DNA of 64,000 nt. Source: Micromonospora globbae. Lineage in GTDB: Bacteria; Actinomycetota; Actinomycetes; Mycobacteriales; Micromonosporaceae. Below the pieces are notes generated by a model. It was not told the origin of the DNA. It made no database searches and saw only the letters and a program-made list of their open reading frames with translations. The DNA lies in contig NZ_RAQQ01000007.1 of NCBI RefSeq assembly GCF_003610785.1, positions 124,001-188,000 of the forward strand. Direction: 5' to 3'. The translations under genes and the position numbers were made by a program. Positions 52,962 to 61,648 of the stretch are shown here, piece by piece (the first letter of the stretch is position 1; each line of letters begins with the position of its first letter).

Positions 52962-52967
52962 GCTGGC

Positions 52968-53165
52968 ATGCAGGGCACGGTGGCCACCTACGACGCGGCG
53001 ACCCGCAGCGGTGTGCTGCTCCTCGACGACGGCACCGAACTGCCCTTCCCGGCACGCGCCTTCGACGCCTCCGGCTTGCGCCTGCTCCGCCTCGGGCAGC
53101 GGGTCCGGGTGGAGCGTGACGCCTCCGGCGAGGTGGTACGGGTGACGTTGCCGACGATGAGCTGA
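52968..53165 (+). CDS. Small OB/cold-shock-like protein
   Basis: The 65-residue product (MQGTVATYDAATRSGVLLLD, LPFPARAFDASGLRLLRLGQ, RVRVERDASGEVVRVT) has the strand pattern of a cold-shock OB fold. It lacks the aromatic RNP residues that real cold-shock proteins use to bind nucleic acid, so RNA binding is uncertain. Similar proteins are found beside ppk in other actinobacteria. The start ATG at 52968 fits a leaderless message. Confidence 0.78.
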   Translation: MQGTVATYDAATRSGVLLLDDGTELPFPARAFDASGLRLLRLGQRVRVERDASGEVVRVTLPTMS

Positions 53166-53179
53166 CGAGGTGCCGCCAA

Positions 53180-53201
53180 GTTCATTTTCCGTTTACCGGA
53201 A
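53180..53201 (+). promoter_or_regulatory. PHO-box-like direct repeat upstream of ppk1
   Basis: Two adjacent 11-nt units GTTCATTTTCC (53180-53190) and GTTTACCGGAA (53191-53201) match the GTTCACC-n4 direct-repeat pattern bound by PhoP in streptomycetes. GATTAT (53208-53213) follows, 6 nt from the ppk1 GTG, as a possible -10 for a leaderless mRNA. Control of ppk by PhoP is established in Streptomyces; here it is inferred. Confidence 0.6.
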
Positions 53202-53219
53202 TCGGGTGATTATGAGCGG

Positions 53220-55553
53220 GTGAGCACCCCTCGCGAGCGACCCGCCACCTCCTCGACCGACCCGTCCGGGGCCCGCAACGGCACCCGCCTTCGCGGCACC
53301 GACGGCCGCTTCCGGGCCGACCGGCCGGCCGACGGCGACGAGGACCGCGTCGAGCACACCCGGGCCGCCCGCACCGACGTCCCCGCGGCCGACGCGGCGT
53401 CCGCCTCCTCCGGTCTGGAGGAGGTGCTGGACCCGGTCGCCGAGGCGGGCCCCGCGCCGGTACGCCCCGACGGCGAGCAGACCGCCCCGGCGCTGCCCGA
53501 GGACCGCTTCCTCAACCGGGAACTCTCCTGGCTCGACTTCAACGCCCGGGTCCTCGCGCTCGCCGAGGACCCGCGTACGCCCCTGCTGGAGCGGGTCAAG
53601 TTCCTGGCCATCTTCGCCAGCAACCTCGACGAGTTCTACATGGTCCGGGTGGCCGGCCTGAAGCGCCGCCTGCAGGCGGGCCTGCCGGTCCGCGGCGGCG
53701 ACCGGACGCCCCTGCGGACGCAGCTGGCGCTGATCGCCGAGAAGACCGCCACCCTGGTGGCCCGGCACGCCGCCTGCTTCGTCGACGACGTCCTGCCGAA
53801 GCTCGCCGACGAGGACGTCCGCATCATGCGCTGGAGCGACCTGGACGACGACGAGCGGGAACGGCTGCGCACGTACTTCCGGGAGCAGATCTTCCCGGTG
53901 CTCACGCCGCTGGCGGTGGACCCCGCGCACCCGTTCCCGTACATCTCGGGGCGGTCGCTCAACCTGGCGGTGGCGGTCCGCGACCCGGACGGCGGGTCGG
54001 AGCTGTTCGCCCGCGTGAAGGTCCCCAACAACGTGCCCCGCTTCGTCCGGGTGCACCGGGACCGGCCCGGGGTGCGGATGCTTCCCGTCGAGGACCTCAT
54101 CTCGGTGCACCTGGGCCAGCTGTTCTCCGGCATGCAGGTCGTCGAGTGCCACCTGTTCCGGGTCACCCGCAACGCCGAGGTGGAGGTCGACGAGGACCGG
54201 GACGAGGACCTGCTCCAGGCGCTGGAGCGGGAGCTGGCCCGCCGCCGGTTCGGGCCGCCCGTACGCCTGGAGGTGGCCGCCTCGATCAGCGACCACATGC
54301 TCGACCTGCTCGTCCGTGAGCTGGACATGGACGACCAGGACGTGCTGCGGGTGCCCGGCCTGCTCGACCTGTCCGCGCTGTGGCAGTTGTACGACGAGGC
54401 GGACCGGCCGGACCTGAAGGACAAGCCGTTCGTGCCGGCCACGCACCCCCGGCTCACCGAGGGGGAGGTGCCCCGCAGCGTCTTCGCCACCCTGCGCGAC
54501 GGGGACATCCTCGTGCACCACCCGTACCACTCGTTCGCGACGAGCGTGCAGCGCTTCATCGAGCAGGCCGCCGCCGACCCGAACGTGCTGGCCATCAAGC
54601 AGACCCTGTACCGCACCAGCGGTGACTCCCCGATCGTCGACGCGCTCGTCGACGCCGCCGCGGCCGGCAAGCAGGTGGTGGTGCTCGTCGAGGTGAAGGC
54701 CCGCTTCGACGAGGTGGCCAACATCGGTTGGGCCCGCACGCTGGAGCGGGCCGGCTGCCACGTCGTGTACGGCCTCGTAGGCCTGAAGACGCACTGCAAG
54801 ACGGCGCTCGTGGTGCGGCAGGAGGGCAACCAGATCCGCCGCTACTGCCACATCGGCACCGGCAACTACCACCCGAAGACCGCCCGGCTCTACGAGGACT
54901 TCGGCATGCTGACGGCCGACCCGGAGATCGGCGCCGACCTCACCGACCTGTTCAACGTGCTCACCGGTTACAGCCGGCAGACGGCGTACCGGCGGCTGCT
55001 CGTGGCGCCGCAGGGCATCCGGCGCGGCCTCGTCGAGCGGATCGAACGCGAGATCACCCACGTCCGGCTGGGCATGCCGGGCCTGGTCCAGTTCAAGGTG
55101 AACGCGCTGGTCGACGAGGCCGTCATCGACGCCCTCTACCGGGCGTCCCGGGCGGGCGTCCACGTCGACCTGCTGATCCGGGGGATGTGCGCGCTGCGGC
55201 CGGGGGTGCCGGGCCTGTCGGAGAACATCCGGGTCCGCTCGATCCTCGGCCGGTTCCTGGAGCACTCCCGCGTCTTCCGGTTCGGCAACGACGGCGACGG
55301 GGAGATCTGGATCGGGTCGGCCGACCTCATGCACCGGAACCTGGACCGGCGGGTCGAGGCGCTGGTGCAGGTGACCGACCCGGTGGCCCGCGCCGAGCTG
55401 GCCCACGTGCTGACCGAGGCCATGAGCCCGGACGTGGAGGCGTTCGAGCTGGCGGCCGACGGCACCTGGACGCGCCGGGCCGGCACGGCGGACGAGCCGC
55501 GCGCCCACCTTCAGGAACTGCTGCTGAGCCGGGTCGGCGGCACCGCGGGCTGA
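53220..55553 (+). CDS. ppk1: Polyphosphate kinase 1
   Basis: The 777-residue enzyme polymerises phosphate from ATP. The first 90 residues are a polar disordered extension; the PPK family starts around residue 92 ([20 protein letters not shown]). The catalytic histidine lies in [20 protein letters not shown], and the second phosphohistidine region in [12 protein letters not shown]. Its long N-terminus exceeds the usual 690-730 residues. Start GTG at 53220 follows a PHO-box-like repeat and a -10 candidate. mutT1 follows, as in mycobacteria, where the pair handles nucleotide and phosphate pools. Confidence 0.96.
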   Translation: MSTPRERPATSSTDPSGARNGTRLRGTDGRFRADRPADGDEDRVEHTRAARTDVPAADAASASSGLEEVLDPVAEAGPAPVRPDGEQTAPALPEDRFLNRELSWLDFNARVLALAEDPRTPLLERVKFLAIFASNLDEFYMVRVAGLKRRLQAGLPVRGGDRTPLRTQLALIAEKTATLVARHAACFVDDVLPKLADEDVRIMRWSDLDDDERERLRTYFREQIFPVLTPLAVDPAHPFPYISGRSLNLAVAVRDPDGGSELFARVKVPNNVPRFVRVHRDRPGVRMLPVEDLISVHLGQLFSGMQVVECHLFRVTRNAEVEVDEDRDEDLLQALERELARRRFGPPVRLEVAASISDHMLDLLVRELDMDDQDVLRVPGLLDLSALWQLYDEADRPDLKDKPFVPATHPRLTEGEVPRSVFATLRDGDILVHHPYHSFATSVQRFIEQAAADPNVLAIKQTLYRTSGDSPIVDALVDAAAAGKQVVVLVEVKARFDEVANIGWARTLERAGCHVVYGLVGLKTHCKTALVVRQEGNQIRRYCHIGTGNYHPKTARLYEDFGMLTADPEIGADLTDLFNVLTGYSRQTAYRRLLVAPQGIRRGLVERIEREITHVRLGMPGLVQFKVNALVDEAVIDALYRASRAGVHVDLLIRGMCALRPGVPGLSENIRVRSILGRFLEHSRVFRFGNDGDGEIWIGSADLMHRNLDRRVEALVQVTDPVARAELAHVLTEAMSPDVEAFELAADGTWTRRAGTADEPRAHLQELLLSRVGGTAG

Positions 55554-55565
55554 CCGGCCCGGGCA

Positions 55566-55571
55566 TAGGCT
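55566..55571 (+). promoter_or_regulatory. Putative -10 element for the leaderless small ORF/mutT1 mRNA
   Basis: TAGGCT lies 6 nt before GTG 55578. Transcription from here would begin at the GTG of the small ORF, not at mutT1. Confidence 0.45.
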
Positions 55572-55577
55572 GACGGG

Positions 55578-55730
55578 GTGACTCGACAGCGGCGCCGAGG
55601 CGCGGCCCACGGCCTTCCCGCGCGCCCCGCGCCGGACGACGCCGCCGGCGGCCCGGACCTCGTCCCGGCCGCCCGTACGGTGCCCGCCCCACGGCTGCGC
55701 CGGCCGGCGAGCGCCGGAGGGCCGCGGTGA
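55578..55730 (+). CDS. Possible arginine-rich 50-residue ORF coupled to mutT1
   Basis: The open frame starts GTG at 55578 (MTRQRRRGAAHGLPARPAPD) and ends with TGA at 55728-55730, which overlaps the mutT1 GTG in the arrangement GTGA. A TAGGCT -10 box 6 nt upstream would place it as a leaderless leader peptide whose translation delivers ribosomes to mutT1. The peptide is Arg/Pro/Ala-rich with no family match, so the sequence may matter only for coupling. Confidence 0.4.
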   Translation: MTRQRRRGAAHGLPARPAPDDAAGGPDLVPAARTVPAPRLRRPASAGGPR

Positions 55731-56596
55731 CGGAGATCCGGGCGGCCGGCGGGGTGGCGTGGCGCCCGGGGCCCGAAGGCGTCGAGGTCTGCCTCGTGCA
55801 CCGGCCCCGCTACGGCGACTGGTCGTTGCCGAAGGGGAAGCTGGAGCCGGCCGAACACCCGCTGGTCGCCGCGGTCCGCGAGGTCGCCGAGGAGACCGAC
55901 GTGCGGGCGGTGCCGCAGGTCCGGTTGCCGTCGGCGCGCTACCGCAGCGAGGGACGGCCCAAGGTGGTCGACTACTGGTCCATGCGGGCGGTGGCCAACG
56001 GCGGGTTCCAGCCCGGCACCGAGGTCGACGACGTGCGCTGGCTTCCGGCGGACGAGGCGGTGCGGCTGGTCAGCTACCCGCACGACGCCGAGGTGCTGGG
56101 CGCGTTCGCCGCCCTGCCCCCGGTCACCGCGACGGTGCTGCTCGTGCGGCACGGTCATGCCGGCGCCCGGGGCACCTGGTCCGGCCCCGACACCGGGCGC
56201 CCTCTCGACGCGGAGGGGTGGGCGCAGGCCCGTGCCCTGGCCGAGCTGGTGGCCCTCGTACGCCCCGCCCGGCTGCTCTCCGCGTCGGCCCGGCGGTGCG
56301 TCCAGACGCTCGACCCGGCCGCCGCCGCCCTGGACCTGCCCATCGAGGTCTGCGGCGACCTCGACGAGCCCCGCCCCGGCCAGCAACGCGACGAGCGGTC
56401 CCTCGCCCTCGCCGGCCGCCTCGTGGAGCTGGCGCGGGCCGGCGGCCAGGTCGCGGTGTGCAGCCAGGGCAGGGTGATCCCGGGCGCGCTGGAACGGCTC
56501 ACCGGCCGCGTGGGTGCGGACTTCACGACCCCGAAGGGCGGCGGTTGGCTGCTCGCCTTCGCGCACGAGACGCTCCTCGCCGCCGAGCGTCTCTGA
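55727..56596 (+). CDS. mutT1: MutT1-type Nudix hydrolase fused to a histidine-phosphatase domain
   Basis: The 289-residue protein has an N-terminal Nudix domain with box GKLEPAEHPLVAAVREVAEE (last glycine of the box replaced) and LPKGKLEP. A C-terminal histidine-phosphatase domain has VLLVRHGHAGA and its partner histidine in FAHETLLA. In M. tuberculosis, MutT1 hydrolyses 8-oxo-GTP/8-oxo-dGTP and ApnA-type nucleotides. The start GTG at 55727 overlaps the preceding small ORF, so no ribosome-binding site is required. It converges with the EEP gene. Confidence 0.92.
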   Translation: MTEIRAAGGVAWRPGPEGVEVCLVHRPRYGDWSLPKGKLEPAEHPLVAAVREVAEETDVRAVPQVRLPSARYRSEGRPKVVDYWSMRAVANGGFQPGTEVDDVRWLPADEAVRLVSYPHDAEVLGAFAALPPVTATVLLVRHGHAGARGTWSGPDTGRPLDAEGWAQARALAELVALVRPARLLSASARRCVQTLDPAAAALDLPIEVCGDLDEPRPGQQRDERSLALAGRLVELARAGGQVAVCSQGRVIPGALERLTGRVGADFTTPKGGGWLLAFAHETLLAAERL

Positions 56597-56653
56597 CCCG
56601 CGTTCCCCACGCGTGCCCCGGCCGTCGTGGCCCCCGGGCCGCGGTGGGCGGCC

Positions 56654-58711
56654 TCAGACCGGCGGCAGGGTGAGGGTCACCACGACGGGCAGGTGGTCAC
56701 TCGCCGTGCCGGGCGGCGCCGCCACGTCACCGGGACGCAGGCCCGGCGTCACGAACACGTGGTCGATCTGCTCGCGGGGCCGGTCGGCGGGGCTGGTGGG
56801 CAACGGCCGGGCCGCGGCCAGCGCGTCCACGAGCCCGGCACGGGTGAACTCCGCGAACGCCGCGTCGCCGGGCTCGGTGTTCATGTCCCCCGCCACCACC
56901 AGCGGCCGTCCGCCCGCGTACGCGGTCGCGAACTCCGCCACCGCGCGGGCCTGGACGACCGGTTGGCGGCCCGGTGGCGGTTGCAGGTGGGTGCTCACCA
57001 CCGCCGGCCGTACCCCGTCGCCGAGGTCGACGGTGACCGCCAGGGCCTGCGCGCCGGTGGGTGCGCCGACGGCGGGCAGCGGAAGGGTTCGGGGGGCGGT
57101 GACCGGCCAGCGGCTCAGCACCGCGTCGCCCCAGAGCGGATCGGCGGCGGGTGCGAAGACGTACGCCATGCCGAGCCGGTCGGCGAGCAGGTCGAGGGTG
57201 TCGTGCCCGCCGTTGAGCAGCCAGCCCCGGTCGACCTCGCTGAGCACCACGACGTCGGGGTCCTGCCGTCGCAGGATCCCGGCCAGGCCCGGGAGGTCGA
57301 GGCGGCCGTCCAGCCCGAAGCCCATCCGGATGTTGTACGCCGCCACGGTCAGGCGGGCGGGCGGGCCGCTCCGGTTGCCGACGACCGCCACGTCGTCGGC
57401 CACCAGGGGGGCGAGCAGGGCCAGCGCCGTGACCGCCGCGGTGGTCCGGACGGGAGGCAGCGCCCGGGGTGCCGGATCGCCGACGGGACCGGCCGTCAGG
57501 GCGACGGCGGCCACCAGCCCGGCCACCGCCACCGGCACCCAGCCGTTCGGGTAACCGAGGTCGTAGGCGGAGTAGTAGGCGACGGCCGCGAGCGCGAACA
57601 CGAGCATCCCGGCCGTGGCCGCGTACGCCCGGCGGGCCCCCGCCCGGGCGGCGCCGGCGGCCGGGGCACGACCGGCGGTGGCCTCGCCGTCGACGGCCGA
57701 CCCGTCGGCGGCCGGTCCGTGGGCGGTGTGTCCGGCGTCGACGGCCGGTCCGCCGGTGCCGGCGACCGGCCCCGCACCGGTTCGCGCCAGGCACGCGCCG
57801 AGGCCCACGGCGGTGACCAGCAGTGCCGGCAGCAGCAGGTTCCCGCGGTCGAGGGCGAACAGCACGGCACCGGCCAGCAGGGCCGCCGGCCCGGCCGCCC
57901 GCGCCCACGGGGACGACACGAACGCTCCCGTGAGGGCGGCGACCAGGAAGACGGCGACCGCGACCGGCAGCGGCGCGAGACCGAGCAGTGGGGACCGGGC
58001 GACACCCGGGTCGCCCTGGAGGTACGAGTTGGCCGTGCGGGCGAGCCCCGGGGAGAGCGCCACCATGCCGGACAGCAGCAGCGCCGGGCCGGCCAGCAGC
58101 CACGCCCGCGCGCCGCCGGACCCCGACGGTACGGGCCGTCGCGCGTGCCCGGCCAGGAACAGCACCACAAGCACGGCGCTGACCAGCCAGGCCTCCCAAC
58201 GGCCCCACCAGACCAGGTCGTACGTGTCGAGGACGGCGTGCCCCGCGGCGGCGACGGCCAGCCCGACGGCCAGGCCCGGCACCGGGCGTTCGGTCGTGGC
58301 GGCGGTGCCGGCGAGCCAGACCAGCCCGGCCACGAGGCCGGCGGTGGCGAGCCAGAGCTGCGTCCGGCCGCCCGGTGTGGCTGTGAGCGCGAGGCGCGTA
58401 CCGGCCAGCAGGGCGGCCGCCGCGAGGGTCACCGGGCGGGAGCCGGCGCGGCGGATCAGCGCCGGCGCGGCGAGGGCCAGGACGAACCAGCCGAGGGCGA
58501 ACGCCCCCATGAGTTCCGCCGGGGTGGAGGCCGCCTGCCCGAAGATGGTGATGATGCCGGGCAGCCAGACGCGCAGCACGTCGGTGAGGAGGACGACGCC
58601 CAGCGCGACGAGGGCCGTGGCGAGTTGGCGTTGACGCACCGGGCGCCTCCCGTCGACGCCGGCGGGGGTGGCCGGCACCGCGATTGTCGGCGCGGCGGCG
58701 GGCGGGGTCAA
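56654..58711 (-). CDS. Multi-membrane-span protein with a C-terminal endonuclease/exonuclease/phosphatase domain
   Basis: The 685-residue protein has about ten hydrophobic segments in residues 25-430 (for example LATALVALGVVLLTDVLRVW). A C-terminal EEP domain from about 455 has RLTVAAYNIRMGFGLDG, DVVVLSEVDRGW, VVAGDMNTEPGDAAF and ASDHLPVVVTL, the metal and catalytic residues. It probably acts as a membrane-anchored phosphodiesterase or phosphatase; the substrate is unknown. The start used is TTG at 58711, where CGGAGGCG precedes; this is uncommon, and a later GTG is possible. The gene converges with mutT1. Confidence 0.75.
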   Translation of the reverse strand: MTPPAAAPTIAVPATPAGVDGRRPVRQRQLATALVALGVVLLTDVLRVWLPGIITIFGQAASTPAELMGAFALGWFVLALAAPALIRRAGSRPVTLAAAALLAGTRLALTATPGGRTQLWLATAGLVAGLVWLAGTAATTERPVPGLAVGLAVAAAGHAVLDTYDLVWWGRWEAWLVSAVLVVLFLAGHARRPVPSGSGGARAWLLAGPALLLSGMVALSPGLARTANSYLQGDPGVARSPLLGLAPLPVAVAVFLVAALTGAFVSSPWARAAGPAALLAGAVLFALDRGNLLLPALLVTAVGLGACLARTGAGPVAGTGGPAVDAGHTAHGPAADGSAVDGEATAGRAPAAGAARAGARRAYAATAGMLVFALAAVAYYSAYDLGYPNGWVPVAVAGLVAAVALTAGPVGDPAPRALPPVRTTAAVTALALLAPLVADDVAVVGNRSGPPARLTVAAYNIRMGFGLDGRLDLPGLAGILRRQDPDVVVLSEVDRGWLLNGGHDTLDLLADRLGMAYVFAPAADPLWGDAVLSRWPVTAPRTLPLPAVGAPTGAQALAVTVDLGDGVRPAVVSTHLQPPPGRQPVVQARAVAEFATAYAGGRPLVVAGDMNTEPGDAAFAEFTRAGLVDALAAARPLPTSPADRPREQIDHVFVTPGLRPGDVAAPPGTASDHLPVVVTLTLPPV

Positions 58712-58724
58712 CGCCTCCGTACGC

Positions 58725-58760
58725 GCGAAGGGCGCCCACCCTCGCGGTGGACGCCCTTCG
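58725..58760 (-). terminator. Terminator between hup and the EEP gene
   Basis: CGAAGGGCG (58725-58733) pairs with CGCCCTTCG (58752-58760), and CCACC with GGTGG inside, with a single mismatch between them and a 5-nt loop. It lies just after the hup stop codon. Confidence 0.75.
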
Positions 58761-58771
58761 TGCCCTGTCGT

Positions 58772-59395
58772 TCAGCGGCGGGTGGCCGCCTTCTTCGCCG
58801 GGGCCTTCTTCGCCGGCGCCTTCTTCGCCGTGGTGCTCTTGCTGGCCGCGGTCTTCTTCGCCGCGGCGGTCCGGCCCGCCGCGGCGGTCTTCCGCGCCGG
58901 GGCGGCCTTCTTGCTGGCGGTCTTGGTCGCCGCGGTGGTCTTGGTCGCCTTGGCCGCGGTCTTCTTCGCCGTGGTCTTCTTCGCGGCGGCCGTGGCCTTG
59001 GCGCCGGTGGCCTTGGCACCCGTGGCCTTCGCGCCGGTCGCCTTCGCGCCCGTCGCCTTGGCACCGGTGGTCTTGGCGGCCGCGGTGGTCTTCTTCGCCG
59101 CCGCCGTGGCCTTCGGCACCTTGCCGCTGGCCACCATCTCCTTGAAACCGGCGCCGGGCCGGAAGGTCGGGACGGACGTCTTCTTGACCTTCACCGCCTC
59201 GCCGGTCCGGGGGTTCCGGGCTGTTCGCGCGCCCCGTACGCGCTTTTCGAACGCTCCGAAACCGGTGATCGCCACCTTCTCGCCCTTGGTGACCGCCGCC
59301 TGGACCTCAGCGAGGACCGCGTCGAGCGCGGCCGTCGCCGTCTTCCGGTCCCCCAGGCGAACGGCGAGCGCCTCGATGAGCTCGGCCTTGTTCAC
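58772..59395 (-). CDS. hup: HU histone-like protein with a Lys/Ala-rich C-terminal tail
   Basis: The 207-residue nucleoid protein has a standard HU domain in residues 1-90 ([49 protein letters not shown]). A 115-residue eukaryotic-H1-like tail follows, rich in Lys, Ala and Thr, with five tandem KATGA copies from about residue 120. This two-part form is the actinobacterial HupB/HupS type that compacts DNA. Start GTG at 59395 follows GGGAGGA. The gene precedes leuD-leuC, as in mycobacteria. Confidence 0.96.
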   Translation of the reverse strand: MNKAELIEALAVRLGDRKTATAALDAVLAEVQAAVTKGEKVAITGFGAFEKRVRGARTARNPRTGEAVKVKKTSVPTFRPGAGFKEMVASGKVPKATAAAKKTTAAAKTTGAKATGAKATGAKATGAKATGAKATAAAKKTTAKKTAAKATKTTAATKTASKKAAPARKTAAAGRTAAAKKTAASKSTTAKKAPAKKAPAKKAATRR

Positions 59396-59483
59396 GACTT
59401 CCTCCCGATTGTGCAACTGACTCGACGCGAGCCATTCTGCGCGCACGGTATGCCCTGTGCTGCCGGGACACAAACATTCGGTG

Positions 59484-59547
59484 GAAAAAAGCCCTTGTGT
59501 CGTAACGGATTCGCCCCCACCGGCGCGCCGGTGGGGGCGAATCCGTT
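59484..59547 (-). terminator. leuC-leuD terminator: 44-nt perfect palindrome
   Basis: A perfect 22-bp inverted repeat spans 59504-59547 (left arm starts AACGGATTCGCCCCC), 19 nt after the leuD stop codon on the minus strand. A run of six Ts, read on that strand, follows at about 59484-59489. It would end leuD transcription before hup. Confidence 0.85.
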
Positions 59548-59566
59548 GTGCGTGTGGCGCGTACGG

Positions 59567-60154
59567 CTACACGACGGACGGCAGGAAGGACGGCCGCTTC
59601 GCCTCGTAGGCGCTGATCTCGGCCTCGTGCCGGAGGGTGAGTCCAATGTCATCCAAGCCCTCCATCAACCGCCACCGGCTGAAGTCGTCCAGCGGGAACG
59701 ACCAGGTGGCGTCCCCGGCGCGGACCTCGCGGGCGGTCAGGTCGACGGTGACCGGGGTGGTGGGGTCGGACTCGACGAGATCCCAGAGTTCCTCGACCGC
59801 TTTCAATTCCAACTCGACCGGCAGCAGACCCTCCTTGAGAGCGTTGCCGCGGAAGATGTCGCCGAACCGGGGGGCGATGACCGCCCGGAAGCCCCAGTCG
59901 CGCAGGGCCCAGACGGCGTGCTCCCGGGAGGATCCGGTGCCGAACTCCGGACCGGCCACCAGAATCGACGCCCCCGAATACGCGGAATCGTTCAGGACGA
60001 ATGTCGGGTCCTCCCGCCAGGCGCTGAAGAGCCCGTCGGCGAAACCCGTTCGGGTCACCCGCTTGAGGTACACGGCCGGGATGATCTGATCGGTATCCAC
60101 ATTGGAACGGCGCAGCGGCACGGCGGTGCCGGTGTGGGTGGTGAAGCTCTCCAT
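59567..60154 (-). CDS. leuD: 3-isopropylmalate dehydratase small subunit
   Basis: The 195-residue subunit joins LeuC to isomerise 2-isopropylmalate to 3-isopropylmalate in leucine synthesis. The family is clear from [38 protein letters not shown] and [15 protein letters not shown]. Start ATG at 60154, 11 nt after the leuC stop; the longer open frame in the same direction overlaps leuC out of register and is not real. It is followed by a very strong palindromic terminator. Confidence 0.97.
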   Translation of the reverse strand: MESFTTHTGTAVPLRRSNVDTDQIIPAVYLKRVTRTGFADGLFSAWREDPTFVLNDSAYSGASILVAGPEFGTGSSREHAVWALRDWGFRAVIAPRFGDIFRGNALKEGLLPVELELKAVEELWDLVESDPTTPVTVDLTAREVRAGDATWSFPLDDFSRWRLMEGLDDIGLTLRHEAEISAYEAKRPSFLPSVV

Positions 60155-60165
60155 CGGTGTCCCCT

Positions 60166-61611
60166 CTACAGATCGGCGGGAGCGGCCAGCCGGCCCACCA
60201 CCGCGGTGGCGGCGGCGACCGGCGGGGAGACCAGGTGCGTACGCCCGCCCCGGCCCTGGCGGCCCTCGAAGTTGCGGTTGGAGGTGGAGGCGGAGCGCTC
60301 GCCCGGCCGCAGCGTGTCCGGGTTCATGCCGAGACACATGGAGCAGCCGGCGAAGCGCCACTCGGCACCCGCGTCGGTGAACACCTTGTCGAGCCCTTCC
60401 GCCTCGGCGGCCTCGCGGACCGCGGCCGAGCCCGGCACCACGAGCATCCGCACCCCGTCGGCCACCTTGCGCCCGCGCAGCACGTCGGCGGCGGCGCGCA
60501 GGTCCTCCAGCCGGCCGTTGGTGCAGGAGCCCACGAAGACCACGTCGACGGCCAGGTCGCGCAGCGCCGTGCCGGGCCGCAGGTCCATGTACTCCAGCGC
60601 GCGCCGGGCCGCGGCCCGCTCGGGCTCGGTGACGAACTCCTCCGGGTCCGGCACCCGCCCGCTCAGCGGCGCGCCCTGGCCCGGGTTCGTGCCCCAGGTG
60701 ACGAACGGCGTCACCTCGGAGGCATCGAGCGTCACCTCGGCGTCGAACGTCGCGCCCTCGTCGGTGGCAAGCGTCCGCCAGTGGGCGACGGCGGCGTCCC
60801 AGTCGGCGCCCTGCGGCGCGTGGGGCCGCCCCTTGAGGTACGCGAACGTCGTCTCGTCCGGCGCGATCATGCCGGCCTTGGCGCCCCACTCGATGGACAT
60901 GTTGGCGACCGTCATCCGGCCTTCCATGGACAGGGCGCGGATCGCCTCGCCGCGGTACTCGACGATGTGGCCGCGGCCCCCGCCGGTGCCGACCTTCGCG
61001 ATGAGGGCGAGCACCAGGTCCTTGGCGGTCACCCCGGGCGCGAGCTGCCCGTTCACGGTCACGGCCATCGTCTTCGGCCGGCTCTGCGGCAGCGTCTGGG
61101 TGGCCAGCACGTGCTCGACCTCGCTCGTGCCGATGCCGAACGCGAGCGCCCCGAACGCCCCGTGCGTGGCCGTGTGCGAGTCGCCGCAGACGATGGTCAT
61201 GCCGGGCTGGGTGAGCCCGAGCTGCGGGCCGATGACGTGCACGATGCCCTGGTTCTCGTCGCCCAGCGGGTGCAGGCGGACCCCGAACTCGGCGCAGTTG
61301 CGCCGCAGCGTCTCGAGCTGGGTGCGCGAGGTCGGGTCGGCGACGGTGAGCAGGTCGCCGCGCCGCGCGCGGAACGCCGGGTCGGCGTAGCCGGTCGGGG
61401 TGTTGTGGTCCTCGGTCGCGATCGTCAGGTCGGTACGGCGCACCCGGCGGCCGGCGAGCCGCAGCCCGTCGAACGCCTGCGGGCTGGTCACCTCGTGCAG
61501 CAGGTGCAGGTCGATGTAGAGCAGGTCCGGCTCACCGGAGGCGGACCGTACGACGTGCGCGTCCCAGACCTTCTCGGCCAGGGTCCTCGGCTCAGGAGTG
61601 ACTCCCACCAT
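60166..61611 (-). CDS. leuC: 3-isopropylmalate dehydratase large subunit
   Basis: The 481-residue aconitase-family subunit binds a [4Fe-4S] cluster through the cysteines of [14 protein letters not shown] and [11 protein letters not shown]. Substrate-binding blocks such as [20 protein letters not shown] and [15 protein letters not shown] are intact. Start ATG at 61611. It is divergently transcribed from the IclR gene only 37 nt away, so the shared promoter region is short and the two are probably co-regulated. Confidence 0.97.
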   Translation of the reverse strand: MVGVTPEPRTLAEKVWDAHVVRSASGEPDLLYIDLHLLHEVTSPQAFDGLRLAGRRVRRTDLTIATEDHNTPTGYADPAFRARRGDLLTVADPTSRTQLETLRRNCAEFGVRLHPLGDENQGIVHVIGPQLGLTQPGMTIVCGDSHTATHGAFGALAFGIGTSEVEHVLATQTLPQSRPKTMAVTVNGQLAPGVTAKDLVLALIAKVGTGGGRGHIVEYRGEAIRALSMEGRMTVANMSIEWGAKAGMIAPDETTFAYLKGRPHAPQGADWDAAVAHWRTLATDEGATFDAEVTLDASEVTPFVTWGTNPGQGAPLSGRVPDPEEFVTEPERAAARRALEYMDLRPGTALRDLAVDVVFVGSCTNGRLEDLRAAADVLRGRKVADGVRMLVVPGSAAVREAAEAEGLDKVFTDAGAEWRFAGCSMCLGMNPDTLRPGERSASTSNRNFEGRQGRGGRTHLVSPPVAAATAVVGRLAAPADL

Positions 61612-61622
61612 CTGGACATCCT

Positions 61623-61642
61623 AAATTCTGGGAGGTAAATTT
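61623..61642. promoter_or_regulatory. Candidate IclR operator in the leuC/iclR divergent region
   Basis: An inverted repeat AAATT (61623-61627)-10 nt-AATTT (61638-61642) lies between the leuC and IclR start codons. It is strikingly AT-rich for this genome and the only such symmetry in the gap. Confidence 0.5.
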
Positions 61643-61648
61643 CGGCTT

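Noticed and set aside
58772..59100. Regular short repeats that at first look CRISPR-like.
   Set aside because: They are the KATGA codons of the HU tail, in frame, without spacers. No cas genes are present anywhere in the window.
56627..61390. A 1587-codon open frame on the plus strand.
   Set aside because: It is antisense to EEP, hup, leuD and leuC, which have clear family matches. High GC leaves long stop-free antisense frames, and its product is low-complexity Arg/Gly/Pro without motifs.
61612..61648. Possible leucine attenuator or T-box upstream of leuC.
   Set aside because: The gap is only 37 nt, too short for a leader peptide and alternative hairpins.
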